Assembly (NCBI RefSeq): GCF_002575655.3
Contig: NC_053041.3
Coordinates: 373,285,054 to 373,349,053 of the forward strand
DNA: 64,000 nucleotides
Direction: 5' to 3'
Source: Aegilops tauschii subsp. strangulata
Taxonomy: Eukaryota; Streptophyta; Magnoliopsida; Poales; Poaceae
In this document: positions 23,165 to 34,419 of the stretch, in pieces
Position numbering within the stretch: position 1 is the stretch's first letter
How the letters are laid out: the number at the start of each line of letters is the position of its first letter
Notes under the pieces: generated by a model
Databases searched by the model: none
What the model was told of the DNA's origin: nothing
Seen by the model: the letters and a program-made list of their open reading frames with translations, nothing else
Program-made: the position numbers and the translations under genes

Positions 23165-23304
23165 CAATTTACATTATTTTCCATTTGCCTCTCATTTTCC
23201 TCTCCCCCACTTCACTAGAATTTTCCGTTTTACTCGCCCTCTTTTTCGTTCGTCGTTTTTCTCGTCAGATATGTTTTTGAGTGCAAACTTGTTGCGTAGT
23301 CACA
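23165..23304 (+). other. Leader of element C
   Basis: This is the untranslated leader between primer site and gag start. Its first 85 bases match the element B leader (19386-19460 on the minus strand), including CTCATTTTCCTCTCCCCCAC. Confidence 0.6.
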
Positions 23305-23660
23305 ATGACTCAAGAGAACACCAAGTTGTGTGATTTCTCCAATGCCAACAACAATGATTTTATTAGCACTCTAAGTGCTCCACCCGCCACTAGTGCGGAA
23401 TCTTGTGATATTAATGTCGCTTTGTTGAATCTCGTTATGAAAGATCAACTTTCCAGTACTCCTAATGAGGATGTCGCATCCCATCTTAACACATTCGTGT
23501 AATTATGCGATATGCAAAAGAAAAAAGATATGGACAATGATATTGTGAAGTTGAAATTATTTCCGTATTCTTTGCGAGATCTTGCAAAAACTTGGTTTTC
23601 TTCTTTGCCTCGCAATAGTATGGATTCTTGGGATAAGTGCAAGGATGCTTTTATTACTAA
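23305..23660 (+). pseudogene. gag: gag of element C, N-terminal part
   Basis: An ATG at 23305 opens a Gag-like frame rich in Asn and Asp. A TAA stop at 23500-23502 breaks it, after which the same frame continues with the retrotransposon Gag core (KLFPYSLRDLAKTWFSSLP at about residue 91), a pattern typical of plant Gypsy capsids. The frame is then cut by CACTA2, which duplicated TAA at 23658-23660, and continues at 34850. Confidence 0.8.
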
Positions 23661-24240
23661 CACTGGTGCGTGTCGGTCCTAAACAAATGGTTTAAAACCC
23701 CTTTCCTCGATGGCATCTGGAACCGTCTCCAAGTGAGTGTGGGCGATACGGGGGTCCTTCCCACACGACCCAGAAACCGTCGGGGATATGCCCTCCTGGC
23801 ACACACGTTCGGCAAAATGAGGTCGTGTGCGACCGGCGAGCGCTCAAATACGGAAATACGTACAGTACAGATAAAAAATACGATTATACGGCGAAATCAT
23901 TTCCGGTCGCAAGTACATCCCACACAGTCAGTCCCCGCTAAATGTTTTCGTTCGTATGCACATCCCACATAGTCGCTCCAAGGAAAACGTTTCCGTTCAC
24001 CGGTACATCACACACAATTTTCCCCGTTAGATCGTTTGCGTTATTGAATGTAGCACACATGGTCCGTAGATGAAACTGTGTGGCAAAGGCTGTCCATGAC
24101 ACGCAGTTTCACGCAAATAGTTTTCAAGAGAAAGTCGTGTGTGATTGTTCATTGATCCAACACGGTTTATTCCTAGAAACTGTGTGTGTTGCCTGAGGTC
24201 ATGCCCATGGTATTTTTTCAACAACCGTTTGCAATATCAG
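23661..24240 (+). repeat. CACTA2 left terminal and subterminal repeats
   Basis: After the terminal repeat, motifs such as CACACAGT, CGGTACATC and AAACCGTGT-like variants recur in both orientations to about 24230. They match in kind the motifs at 34420-34846. Confidence 0.75.
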
Positions 24241-25982
24241 AACCCAATTAGCAGGCTAATTGCCCTATTATTAATAATCCATTTATTAATCTAATTGACA
24301 TTCATATTAAGCACACAATATATTTCATTTCCATATTAAGGAAGCAGAATTTCATAATTGAAATACATCAGAATACAACATGATATAGCTTCAGCACTCA
24401 GCTACCCCATTACACAACTGCACCATCAACAAGTTCCACATGCAACATGTAGAACCTTTCGAAATTAGCATCATAGATGGTATATAGACAAATGCATCTC
24501 ATCTGGAAAACTGCTGAAGCGGAAGGTGAATATTGAGCCTTCATTCATGTTGAAGGTCTTTGCAACTTTAGGCTAGCGCCTATGGATGATTGTTGTCCGT
24601 CCTTAGACCTCTTCATGAACACTTCAATATTGAACTATGGGTGTTGTATGAAAACCTTCCTCGCCTCCTGACAATAGAGGTGGTTTGAGAGGTAATCATC
24701 AGTGAACTGCTTTGGAAAGGCCTGAAAACAAGGATGTGCATAAATATCTTCTCTATATTGGAAATGGGGCAAAGGAATAAAAAAGGCAAGGTATAATAGT
24801 TAGTACCATCTTGTAGTGAACTGATGTTTTCTTCATTGTGCACACAAAGATCTTGTTGTTTTTTGTCACTAATTTCTTTATCCTAACAATCTTTCTGAGT
24901 TTCTTGATTTGATTGATATTCATGGACAACTCATTTCCCCATATGCAAAAAAGGTCGAACAGTGGATCAAAACCTCTGACAGCAGGACATACATGTGCAA
25001 GACCAAATTGTTAAAAACCAAAATATTAGAATGGTTCCTGCAATTGCACAATAATGTGCTATTAGACAACAGACCATGCACGTGCTAACCTCGATTGTAA
25101 ACCTCAGTGCTTCCCATTGTTTCCCCGCAACACATATAAGGTAGTTAGTCATCAGGTTAAGTAAGGGTCCGCATGCTATCAGTAAAATATGTTGATGAAA
25201 AATAAGAACATTGCAGATTCATCAGATTAATTGAAGCCACACGGAAAACCCTTTTACCCAAACCAAGCATGATTAAGAACTAGGAAATATAGCACTTCTA
25301 CATGTTTCTCATGTACTAAGTGCAGCCAAATTGGATTTATTCCTCACATGCACAACAATACAAAATTCAACCCACGACAATTGGACATCGCTTTGCAGAA
25401 TTGAACCAAGCAGTTAACTAAACACCACAACAAATGAACCAAACATTAACTGAGCACCACATTGCACAATATAATATTGAACCAAGCAGTTAACTAAACA
25501 CCACAACAAATGAACCAAACATTAACCGAGCACCACATTGCACAATATAACATACTCCTAATGGAAGATCAGAGAGTTAACCAAACAGTTAACTACATCC
25601 AATTGTAGCAATTGTATTTGTTTCTCATGTATTTACTACAGCCAAATTCAATTTATTCCTCACATGGTATATAATAACATAATGCACCCACAATTTTGTT
25701 AAGATAAATTCGATTTATTTATCACATGGAAGACAATACAAAATTGCAGCCTGAAGAATTGAACATCACATTTGCTGAATTGAACCAAACAGTTAACTAA
25801 AGACGACAACTAATTAACAAAACAGTTAATAAGTGAGCACCACACTGCACGACATATAGAACATATACACTAGAGCAACAGATTGCATGGTGAAATTAGA
25901 TAGCACAATTCACTAGATTTTGTGAAGGAAAGGCAGGAGCAGCACACGCAACAGGTAAAACGAGCATCCTTAACCGGCGTAG
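24241..25982. other. CACTA2 AT-rich stretch, no gene recognised
   Basis: About 1.7 kb of AT-rich sequence has only short open frames. It includes a perfect-looking tandem duplication of about 76 bp (25401-25476 and 25477-25552). I see no domain or RNA gene. Confidence 0.6.
25401..25552 (+). repeat. 76-bp tandem duplication
   Basis: TTGAACCAAGCAGTTAACTA begins both at 25401 and 25477. The two units are nearly identical and end GCACAATATAA. Confidence 0.85.
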
Positions 25983-26474
25983 CTAGCAATTGGCAAGGTG
26001 CTCCTCCAGGATCTGGGGGTCGGCACGAATGGCAGCAATCACGACCTCATCCGCGCGTGCGGCCGCGATTTGCTTCTCCGCTGCCAAATGCTCCTTGAGG
26101 TCCTGGCTATACTGCGTGCACCATGGCTTAGGCCGGTGCTTATTTAGTGGAGGGGTCGGTGATTTGGGTGGAAGGTGTCGCGCTCGCCTGGCGGCCGGGG
26201 CATGTGGGATGTGGAAGGAGGAGGAGGATGGGGGTCGGGTGTGGAATACCCGCCTGGATAGAGGAGGCCGAGCAGCGTGAAGGAGGGTCGCCGGCGAGGA
26301 GGCGGTGGCGCTGCAAGCAAGGGGTGATGGTTTCAACTTGGAAAGGAAGGCGGAAAGAGGGAAAATGTGGCTTTTGGTAAGGGGGAGGGGGCAGGGAGGT
26401 AGACATTTCCGCGGAAGCCGAAAATTTGGAATCGCTTCAGCCAAAAAACTGGCGCGCAAAGTGTCATCAGGCAC
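25983..26474 (-). CDS. Ala-rich ORF of unknown function (CACTA2, 1 of 3)
   Basis: This minus-strand open frame spans up to 163 codons. The first two thirds are Pro/Ser/Ala-rich and may be untranslated leader. The last 45 residues (AAEKQIAAARADEVVIAAIR) form a plausible helix rich in Ala, Glu and Arg and end just before a stop at 25983. Similar Ala-rich minus-strand ORFs lie at 26756-27334 and 31976-32434, which suggests a repeated gene module in this transposon family. No known domain was recognised, and it could be non-coding GC-rich sequence. Confidence 0.3.
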   Translation of the reverse strand: MPDDTLRASFLAEAIPNFRLPRKCLPPCPLPLTKSHIFPLSAFLSKLKPSPLACSATASSPATLLHAARPPLSRRVFHTRPPSSSSFHIPHAPAARRARHLPPKSPTPPLNKHRPKPWCTQYSQDLKEHLAAEKQIAAARADEVVIAAIRADPQILEEHLANC

Positions 26475-26755
26475 GGTCCCTTATTCAGAACTGTGTAGGA
26501 TATGTGGACATCACAAATGATTCAGATAGCTTAACCCGTGTGTGATGAGTTTGAACATCAAAAGTTTTGGTTCGAATTTCCATGGTTACAGTGGTCATCC
26601 ACGTCATTGCATAATTTGGGTACACAAAGGAGACTACAGCACACCCACACTTCTTAATCGAGCAAGTTCATCAATTAAACAGAGCTAGCTGACCTAAACA
26701 TTACTCTACCAAATTAAAGACCGACGCTCTTAATTAAACAAAACATAGAGTACTA

Positions 26756-27334
26756 CTACGGCTGGTACTCGTTGATCTCCGCCGCCGCTTCCATGTCCAG
26801 CTCGCGCCCGACGGTCTCCTGGGGAAGGGGCTCCATGGCATCCATCGCACCATACTCGGCAAGCATCTCGCCATCCGCGTCCGCCATCTCTTTGGAAAAG
26901 GCCGCAATGAGCTGGGCATGGGCGGACGCGATCTGGGCTCTGACGGGCTCCGTCGTCACAAGGTATGCGGCGGAGGAACGGACGCCTGCTCGAACACTCT
27001 CGGTGATTGCCAGCTCTTCGGCCGTGGGTTGCCGACAGTTGTCGGAGAAGCTTTGTTCGATTTCTGCGGTGACCGCCAGGAGATGGGCATGGGCGGCCTC
27101 GACATGGTCGTGGGCGGCCTCCATCAGGGCTAAGGCCGCCGCTGCAGAACGGACAGCTGTTGTGCCGCTCTCGCCAGTTGCTATCCCCGAGGCAGATGTT
27201 GCTGCCGCCACCTGAGAAGCAATAGTGGCCGTTTGGGCTGCCTTTGCCACCCGGTCGCACATGGTGGCTGCGGCCGCGCTCTCACCGGAGTGGGCCATCG
27301 AAGTTGCCCTCACGACGCAGGTCCACGTGCCCAT
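26756..27334 (-). CDS. Ala-rich helical ORF (CACTA2, 2 of 3)
   Basis: This is an intact minus-strand ORF. The start could be at 27334 or at the internal Met 12 codons downstream (MAHSGES). The protein is about a quarter alanine with regularly spaced acidic and basic residues, predicting long amphipathic helices without Pro breaks. It ends with an acidic tail (ELDMEAAAEINEYQP). Its composition differs from the flanking AT-rich DNA, which argues for a captured or once-selected coding sequence. No family was recognised. Confidence 0.45.
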   Translation of the reverse strand: MGTWTCVVRATSMAHSGESAAAATMCDRVAKAAQTATIASQVAAATSASGIATGESGTTAVRSAAAALALMEAAHDHVEAAHAHLLAVTAEIEQSFSDNCRQPTAEELAITESVRAGVRSSAAYLVTTEPVRAQIASAHAQLIAAFSKEMADADGEMLAEYGAMDAMEPLPQETVGRELDMEAAAEINEYQP

Positions 27335-27619
27335 CTTTCACCGGCGAAGATTGAACAGTGAAATGATATTTGGGGAGCGAGCTAGTGTGTTTGAGACGCC
27401 GGCTGTGGACTGTAGCTGACGCACCTTCTCGCGTAAGCCATAGGCGTACAATACACCGACGGTGCTCCAAGATATTTTGTACTAGATCTCACACGGTTGC
27501 TGATAACAAACTGTGTGCGATCTACTTGATTTTTCATCTTGATTTGAATTACATAATGGGGTCACAGCGGCAATGGACGGTGTTTGAATTGCTAGACCTT
27601 TTATCTAGAGTGAACAAGC

Positions 27620-30600
27620 AGCTATGTGTGTGTCGTAAAAGAATTGGAATTATTCAGTGTTCGTTTGAACATTTTATACATTAAATTGGTTTTCTAGCCA
27701 TTTCAGGTGAAAAATTCAAATTTGAACTACATGCACATGCTCCAGTGCATATAAATTGGTTGAAAAATCAAATCTGTGTCCTTGGGGGCATTCTTAGGTC
27801 CCATGCAAGAAATGGGAATGAATTTCAAACACCGGGGCACCGTTGATTGCCGGCAAAACATTGAGATGCCTGGTTTATAAATTCTAGTAAATCCGAAACT
27901 TGTCTGAAATTCATGAAACTTGGCACGCTATCATGGAGCGGCATCAACATGTCGTGGTACAAATTTTGTCCCATTTGGGGCAGGTCTGGGTATATGGTTC
28001 TCACAAACCAGAGCTTCTCACAACAAGCATGATGGTTTCCGGTAGGGAACGTCCCACCCTTTGGGGACGAAACGATATCCATTGCCTCTTATTGCTTTCC
28101 AATTTTTTTCTCGTGTCAACGTAGAACAACAGGAGTGTGGTGTGATTTTTTGTGATTTATCAGGGTTCGTTTCGACATTTTTATGCATTAACTGAGTTTT
28201 CAATGCATGTTATGTGCATAATTCAAATTTGAACTACATGCACATGCTCCAGTGCATATAAATTGGTTGAAAAATCAAATCTGTGTCCTTGGGTGCATGC
28301 TTAGGTCCCATGCAAGAAATGGGAATGAATTTCAAACACCGGGGCACCGTTGATTGCTGGCAAAACACTAAGATGCCTGGTTTTAAAATTCTAGTAAATC
28401 CAAAACTCGTCTGAAATTCATGAAACATGGCATGCTATCATGGAGCGGCATCAACATGCCGTGGTATAAATTTTGTCCCATTTGGGGCAGGTTTGGGTAT
28501 ATGCTTCTCACAAACCGGAGCTTCTCACAACAAGCATGATGGTTTTCGGTAGGGAACGTCCCACCTTTGTGGACGAAACGATATCCATTGCCTCTTATTG
28601 CTTTCAATTTTTTTTCTCGTGTCAACATACAACAACAGGAGTGTTTTGTGATTTTTTGTGATTTTTCGGGGTTCGTTTGGATATTTTTATGAATTAACTG
28701 AGTTTTCAATGCATTTTAGGTGCATAATTCAAATTTGAACTACATGCACATGCTCCAGTGCATACAAATTGGTTGAAAAAGAAAATATGTGTCCTTGGGT
28801 GCATGCTTAGATCCCATGCTAGAAATGGGAATGAATTTCAAACGCGGGGGCACCGTTGATTGCCGGCAAAACATTGAGATGCCTGGTTTCTAAATTCTAG
28901 TAAATCCAAAACTCGTCTGAAATTCGTGAAACTTGGCATGCTATCATGGAGCGGCATCAACATGCCGTGGTACAAATTTTGTCCCATTTGGGGCAGGTTT
29001 GGGTATATGCTTCCCACAAACCCGAGCTTCTCACAACAAGCATGATGGTTTTCGGTAGGGAACGTCCCACCTTTGTGGACGAAACGATATCCATTGCCTC
29101 TTATTGCTTTCAATTTTTTTTCTCGTGTCAGCATAGAACAACAGGAGTGTTGTGTGATTTTTCGGGGTTCGTTTCGACATTTTTATGTATTAACTGAGTT
29201 TTCAATGCATTTTATGTGCATAATTCAAATTTGAACTACATGCACATGCTCCAGTGCATATAAATTAGTTGAAAAAACAAACATGTGTCCGTGGGTGCAT
29301 GCTTAGGTCCCATGCAAGAAATGGGAATGAATTTCAAACACCCGGGCACCGTTGATTGCCGGCAAAACATTGAGATGCATGGTTTTTAAATTCTAGTAAA
29401 TCCAAAACTCGTCTGAAATTCATGAAACTTCGCATGCTATAATGGAGCGGCATCAACATGCCGTGGTATGAATTTTGTCCCATTTTGGGGCAGGTTTGGG
29501 TATATGCATCTCACAAACCGGAGCTTCTCACAACAAGCATGATGGTTTTCGGTAGGGAACGTCCCACCTTTGTGGACGAAACGATATCCATTGCCTCTTA
29601 TTGCTTTCAAATCTTTTTCTCGTGTCAACATAGAACAATAGGAGTGTTGTGTGAATTTTTGTGATTTTTTGGGGTTCGTTTGGACATTTTTATGCATTAA
29701 CTGAGTTTTCAATGCATTTATGTGCATAATTCAAATTTGAACTACATGCACATGCTCCAGTGCATATAAATTGGTTGAAAAATCAAATATGTGTCCTTGG
29801 GTCCATGCTTAGGTCCCATGCAAGAAATGGGAATGAATTTCAAACACCATGGCACCGTTGATTGCCGGCAAAACATTGAGATGCCTGGTTTTTAAATTCT
29901 AGTAAATCCAAAACTCGTCTGAAATTCATGAAACTTGGCATGCTATCATGGAGCGGCATCAACATGCCGTGTTACAAATTTTGTCCCATTTGGGGTAGGT
30001 TTGGGTATATGCTTCTCACAAACCGGAGCTTCTCACAACAAGCATGATGGTTTTCGGTAGGGAACGTCCCACCTTTGTGGACGAAACGATATCCATTGCC
30101 TCTTATTGCTTTCAAATTTTTTTCTCGGGTCAACATAGAACAACAGGAGTGTTGTGTGATTTTTTTTATTTTTCGGGGTTTGTTTGGACATTGTTATGCA
30201 CTAACTGAGTTTTCAATGCATTTTATGTGCATAACTAAAATTTGAACTACATGCACATGCTCCAGTGCATATAAATTGGTTGAAAAATCAAATCTGTGTC
30301 CTTGGGTGCATGCTTAGGTCCCATGCAAGAAATGGAATGAATTTCAAACATCGGGGCACCGTTGATTGCCGGCAAAACATTGAGATGCCTGGTTTATAAA
30401 TTCTAGTAAATCCGAAACTTGTCTGAAATTCATGAAACTTGGCATGCTATCATGGAGCGGCATCAACATGCCGTGGTACAAATTTTGTCCCATTTGGGGC
30501 AGGTTTGGGTATATGCTTCTCACAAACCGGAGCTTCTCACAACAAGCATGATGGTTTTCGGTAGGGAACGTCCCACCTTTGTGGACGAAACGATATCCCT

Positions 30601-30920
30601 TGCCTCTTATTGCTTTCAAATTTTTTTCTCGTGTCAACATAGAACAACAGGAGTGTTGTGTGAATTTTTGTTATTTTTCGGGGTTCGTTGGGACATTTTT
30701 ATGCATTAACTGGGTTTTCAATGCATTTATGTGCATAATTCAAATTTGAACTACATGCACATGCTCCAGTGCATATAAATTGGTTGAAAAATCAAATATG
30801 TGTCTTTGGGTGCATGCTTAGGTCCCATGCAAGAAATGGAAATGAATTTCAAACACCAGGGCACCGTTGATTGCCGGCAAAACATTGAGATACATGGTTT
30901 CTAAATTCTAGTAAATCCAA
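27620..30920. repeat. About 505-bp satellite-like tandem array, six full units
   Basis: The anchor AATTTCAAAC occurs at 27821, 28328, 28834, 29330, 29836, 30340 and 30845, giving periods of 507, 506, 496, 506, 504 and 505. Partial units flank on both sides. Each unit holds a roughly 90-codon open frame on each strand (plus, around HQHAVVQILSHLGQVWVY; minus, around MLTREKKLKAIRGNGYRF), mostly kept open in all copies. With both strands open and the copies so similar, I cannot say that either is coding. Confidence 0.92.
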
Positions 30921-31975
30921 AAATCTTTTAACCATTCACGTGACGCCATGTGTCTTGGTTTTAATGGCTGTAGGAGGTGCCGTGCGGACAGCTGCTTGAC
31001 CTTGACTGAACGGGAGGCGTGCGAGCGCTGTCCCGTGCGCAGGCTGACTGAGAGGCGTGCAAGCTGTCCTTGAGTGCGCAGGCTCACCGAGAAGCGTGCG
31101 AGCTGTACGCTACGTAGGATCACTGGGAAGCAAGCCCTTTGACTTCCATGGCCACCCGCCTTGCTCGCATCCTCTCCATTAATGGCGCCCAAGCCGCAGT
31201 TTAATTTGCTTTTTAAATATAAAACACTCATCACAAACCTTTTAGTTAGAACACCCGTATGCAAACCGACAGCTTTCCCAGGAAGCCAAGAGAAAATGTA
31301 CCGAGCAGGATTTTACAGCTCTTGATCGCAAACGTTTTAGATAGTACACCCGTATGCAAAGTGAGAGCAGCGCAGGATTTGTGCATCACTTCAACGCAAA
31401 CGGTTGTTTTGGATGACCCGTGTGGAACCACGTACAAACAATTTGATCTGATTTGTCAATCCTTGTAACACTGCGATTTGTCAAAATATGAAGCTAAAAA
31501 TCACTAGGAGTATCTAATTTTTGCAACTAAAATTCAGTAATTAAGCATAGATTTCATTCATAGATTAAGCACTCGTTCTTAATTTATACAAACAGTTCCA
31601 CTTGACAGCTGAACAGACCAAACTTTTCCCCAATTGTTGCCAACCACGTACTGAAATAGCTAGTTCAACTATATATACTAGCTAATTTTAAGTACGTTGT
31701 ACAGTTCCACCACATCTATAGTCAGATGAACTGAACAAAATAGCCCCTAAAACTACTACTACTACTACTACTGCGGAGGGGCTTTGTACTACTTCTGGCT
31801 GCCTCTCCTCTGCCAAGCACGCTCAATAAGAGGCGGAGGAGGAGGAGCCTACCGACGAGCTGGGCAACCGCAATGCGGTGCCTGCCGCTAATGCAGCTTC
31901 AGCGACGCTCGCCTCGAATGCCCTCTACCGCTCCAGACGACCCCTCTCGAAGCGGTGGTTCTCCTCGTAGATCTC
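30921..31975. other. CACTA2 spacer, no gene recognised
   Basis: Mixed sequence follows the array. It contains GCGTGCGAGCTGT-type short repeats at about 31015-31105, an (ACT)n microsatellite at 31752-31772 and scattered subterminal-like CGTGTGG motifs near 31400. No convincing ORF is present. Confidence 0.5.
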
Positions 31976-32434
31976 CTAATTCCTCGCCTCTGAGGTGGCG
32001 TGTGCCGCTGCCACTACGGCGGTAAGGCTCTTTGCATGCTCAACGAGGCGCTCCTCCTCCTCCTGCAGGAACTCAGTGTAGCGTGCAAGGTCGCTGTCGC
32101 ACGTGCGGGCATCCAGCTCCGCCTCCCGCCTTCGGGCGGCGGTGGCGGAGTGGGTGATGATCCCGGTGGTCGACGGTGGGCTAGCGGACACGGCGGCCGA
32201 CGACGGGGTGGCGGCCATGACCACCAACTCCTGCCTTCGGGCCACGGTGGCGGAGCGGGTGATGGCCACAGTGGCCGGCAGTGGGGTGGCGGCCACGACG
32301 GCCATGTCCCGCCTTCGGGCCGCGGCGGCGGAGCGGGCGATGGCCCTGGCTTTCGACGGTGGTGTGCGGCAACGGCGATCGGCAACAGCTACCAACGGGC
32401 ACCGGCAGCGGAGCGTGTGGTGGGTGTTCCGCAC
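31976..32434 (-). CDS. Ala/Arg-rich ORF (CACTA2, 3 of 3)
   Basis: This minus-strand ORF of 152 codons has three internal repeats around ARRR / TATRSA and a C-terminal helix (YTEFLQEEEERLVEHAKSL). At DNA level it contains a tandem repeat of a unit with GCGGAGCGGGTGATG spaced about 90 bp apart. A longer plus-strand frame overlaps it. I prefer the minus strand for its acidic-basic helix pattern and its resemblance to the other two Ala-rich ORFs. Function is unknown, and it may not be translated. Confidence 0.35.
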   Translation of the reverse strand: MRNTHHTLRCRCPLVAVADRRCRTPPSKARAIARSAAAARRRDMAVVAATPLPATVAITRSATVARRQELVVMAATPSSAAVSASPPSTTGIITHSATAARRREAELDARTCDSDLARYTEFLQEEEERLVEHAKSLTAVVAAAHATSEARN

Positions 32435-32916
32435 ACACCCAACAGGGACGCCACGCGCACTACACTACGCCGGGGACTGCGCCACTGCCGCTGTGTAGCC
32501 TCCCTGATGGAGCTGTACTCTGATGACGGCGGAGTGGCTGAGCGACGACGGACCGGTGCCATTGGCGAATGTGGGAGAAGCAGACAAGATAAGCTACTGG
32601 GATGGAGGGGAAAATGCGACGCAGGACTCGCCGGTCGTGAGGGTTTTTATAGCAGGCCGGTAAGCATTGGGATTGTGGGGGATTTCACCGAGTCGGGCGG
32701 GAAGCTTGCGCGGGAACCTGCGAGGTTGCGCGGGAACGGGCTCACCGACGATTCATTGGCGCCACCGTTTGGCAAAAAGAACGCCCCCGCGCGCTGCGCA
32801 AGCTTGCGCTGTAAGCCGTTTGCGGCAGCGGGGTGACAAGACGTGCGAGAGGAGGACGAAAGGCCATGTACACATTCGGTTAATAAAAAACTTTTGTGAT
32901 TTAATTACCTACTATA

Positions 32917-33116
32917 CCACCGTCCTGGTTTATAAGTATGATTTAACTAATAAAAAATACGAATGCATGTCGCCAAAGATTATATAGTTGGATTTGTATT
33001 TGAACATAGTTTCCAACTATATAATTTTTAAAACATGCATTAACATTTTGTTGGTTAAATTTGAGGTCAAAGTATGGCACGGAATATAAAGGAGACTATA
33101 GACTAGACGGAGGTGG
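32917..33116. mobile_element. Stowaway (Tc1/mariner) MITE, 200 bp
   Basis: A 200-bp palindromic element has one end CCACCGTCCTGGTTTATAAG and the other end, in reverse complement, CCACCTCCGTCTAGTCTATAG. It is flanked by TA on both sides (32915-32916 and 33117-33118), the exact Stowaway target. The two halves fold back on each other through CCAACTATATAATTTTT-type sequence. Confidence 0.9.
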
Positions 33117-33545
33117 TACCACACAGCCGCTCTCTACGCAGCGAGGCAACTGTCGGCCAGCTTGTAGGCAACCATTTGCTGTGTGTTCAACTGCTCCATG
33201 CGTGTGGTTGTTTGCGGTTCAGGCGGCCGCGGCGCGCTCTGCTTGCGTTCCGCCGCGTGCGCTCTGCTCTCGCGTCCCTCCGGGTGCTCTGCCCTCGTCC
33301 CTCCACACGCGCTGCCAGTGTTTTGGGCCCGCGCACGATCACGCACGTTCGTGTGCAAGCAGTTGCGCCGGGCGCGGCGTGACGATGCAGTTACCCGCTG
33401 CAAAAACTGCCATGCGGACGCGCCGATAATCCACTCCGCCCGGCCCCCTATTATTCCTGCGACCATTTACCTTCATCTCTTGTCTCACATGTCACAAGAA
33501 GCACACCCACGAGGACACATACAAAGAGGACATCCAGCGGTTCCA

Positions 33546-34288
33546 ATGGCGCTCCCCGTGGCTCTAAGGGCGCTCCCAGCGGCCGACGACGACAACGGCG
33601 GGCAGTTCACCATGCATCATGTAGTTGACACCCATGTGAGGGGGAGGCCCTCTCAGTGGTGTACACGAACGATCCGGTCTCGGTGGAGAGCTCCATTCAA
33701 ACTATGGATTAGTTCCTTGCCGAGGACAAGTACCGAGTGGTCGGCTTCGACCTCGAGTACACCATCGGTCGTGCCGGGCACGATCAGAAGGTTGCCGTCG
33801 CCCAGTTGTGCGTGCGACATGACGTCCTCGTCTACCACTTCCACCTTGCCTCAAGGCCTTGCGAGTGTTTCTCTAGGTTTATCAAGAGCTCCGACTACAG
33901 TTTCGCTACGGTGGACACCACCAACGATCTAAGAGCGCTCAAGGTTTCAGACTTGAAATGCCCGAATCTTGTCAACATCCAGCACCACTACAAGGTCTAG
34001 GGCACCGACAAAAGCAAACTAAACTCCCTGGTTGACCTCGCCTCGGCCATCATCGACCCCTACTACGCGAAGATGAAGCAAGAGAGCAATAAGGACAAGA
34101 ACGCCTAGCACAGCGTGTGGCATAAGAGACTAGATGAACAACATGTCAAGTACGCGGCCATGGACGCGTACACAAGCTATGAGATGTACAGGCGGATCGT
34201 TGACATGAGGAACTATCTTCTTCCTGACCCAGACGTGGGATCGAGCCACATAGCAGTGGCGGGAGCGTCACAAGAAGTAGATGACTAG
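33546..34288 (+). pseudogene. Werner/RNase D-like 3'-5' exonuclease, broken, inside CACTA2
   Basis: From the ATG at 33546 the N-terminus reads MALPVALRALPAADDD. A one-base frame change near 33640 is needed to continue. The body carries the DEDDy exonuclease signature: motif I in VVGFDLEYT (Asp and Glu), a middle block FATVDTTNDLRALKV, and motif III YAAMDAYTSYEMYR with Tyr four residues before Asp. This family removes nucleotides from 3' ends of DNA or RNA. In-frame TAGs at about 33715, 33997 and 34106 plus the frame change make this copy non-functional. The two later TAGs fit TGG or CAG to TAG changes. Length (about 245 codons) matches small plant Werner-exonuclease-like proteins. Its presence between CACTA2 ends means it was captured or belongs to this transposon family. 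Confidence 0.8.
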
Positions 34289-34419
34289 ATGATCGTTTCT
34301 CCTACTTTAGAATGCATGCAATTGTTTATTGAGGTGTGTGCGAATGATTTGTATAGTCACTTATGTAATTGGATGTTTATTTGAGTTATATATATGTATA
34401 TGTTATTCTACTATAGACA

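Noticed and set aside
27825..30709. About 90-codon ORFs in every unit of the tandem array
   Set aside because: Open on both strands in near-identical copies, with no recognised domain or start context, so not annotated as genes.
27620..30920. CRISPR-like array
   Set aside because: Units are about 505 bp head-to-tail repeats with no short repeat and unique spacer pattern, and the DNA is a plant genome.
32000..32836. 278-codon plus-strand frame
   Set aside because: Composition is Gly/Arg/Ala-rich GC filler over a DNA tandem repeat. The minus-strand frame has a better helix pattern, though neither is certain.
32917..33116. Promoter for the exonuclease gene
   Set aside because: The palindrome with TA duplications shows a Stowaway MITE. 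It may influence expression, but nothing in the sequence shows that.
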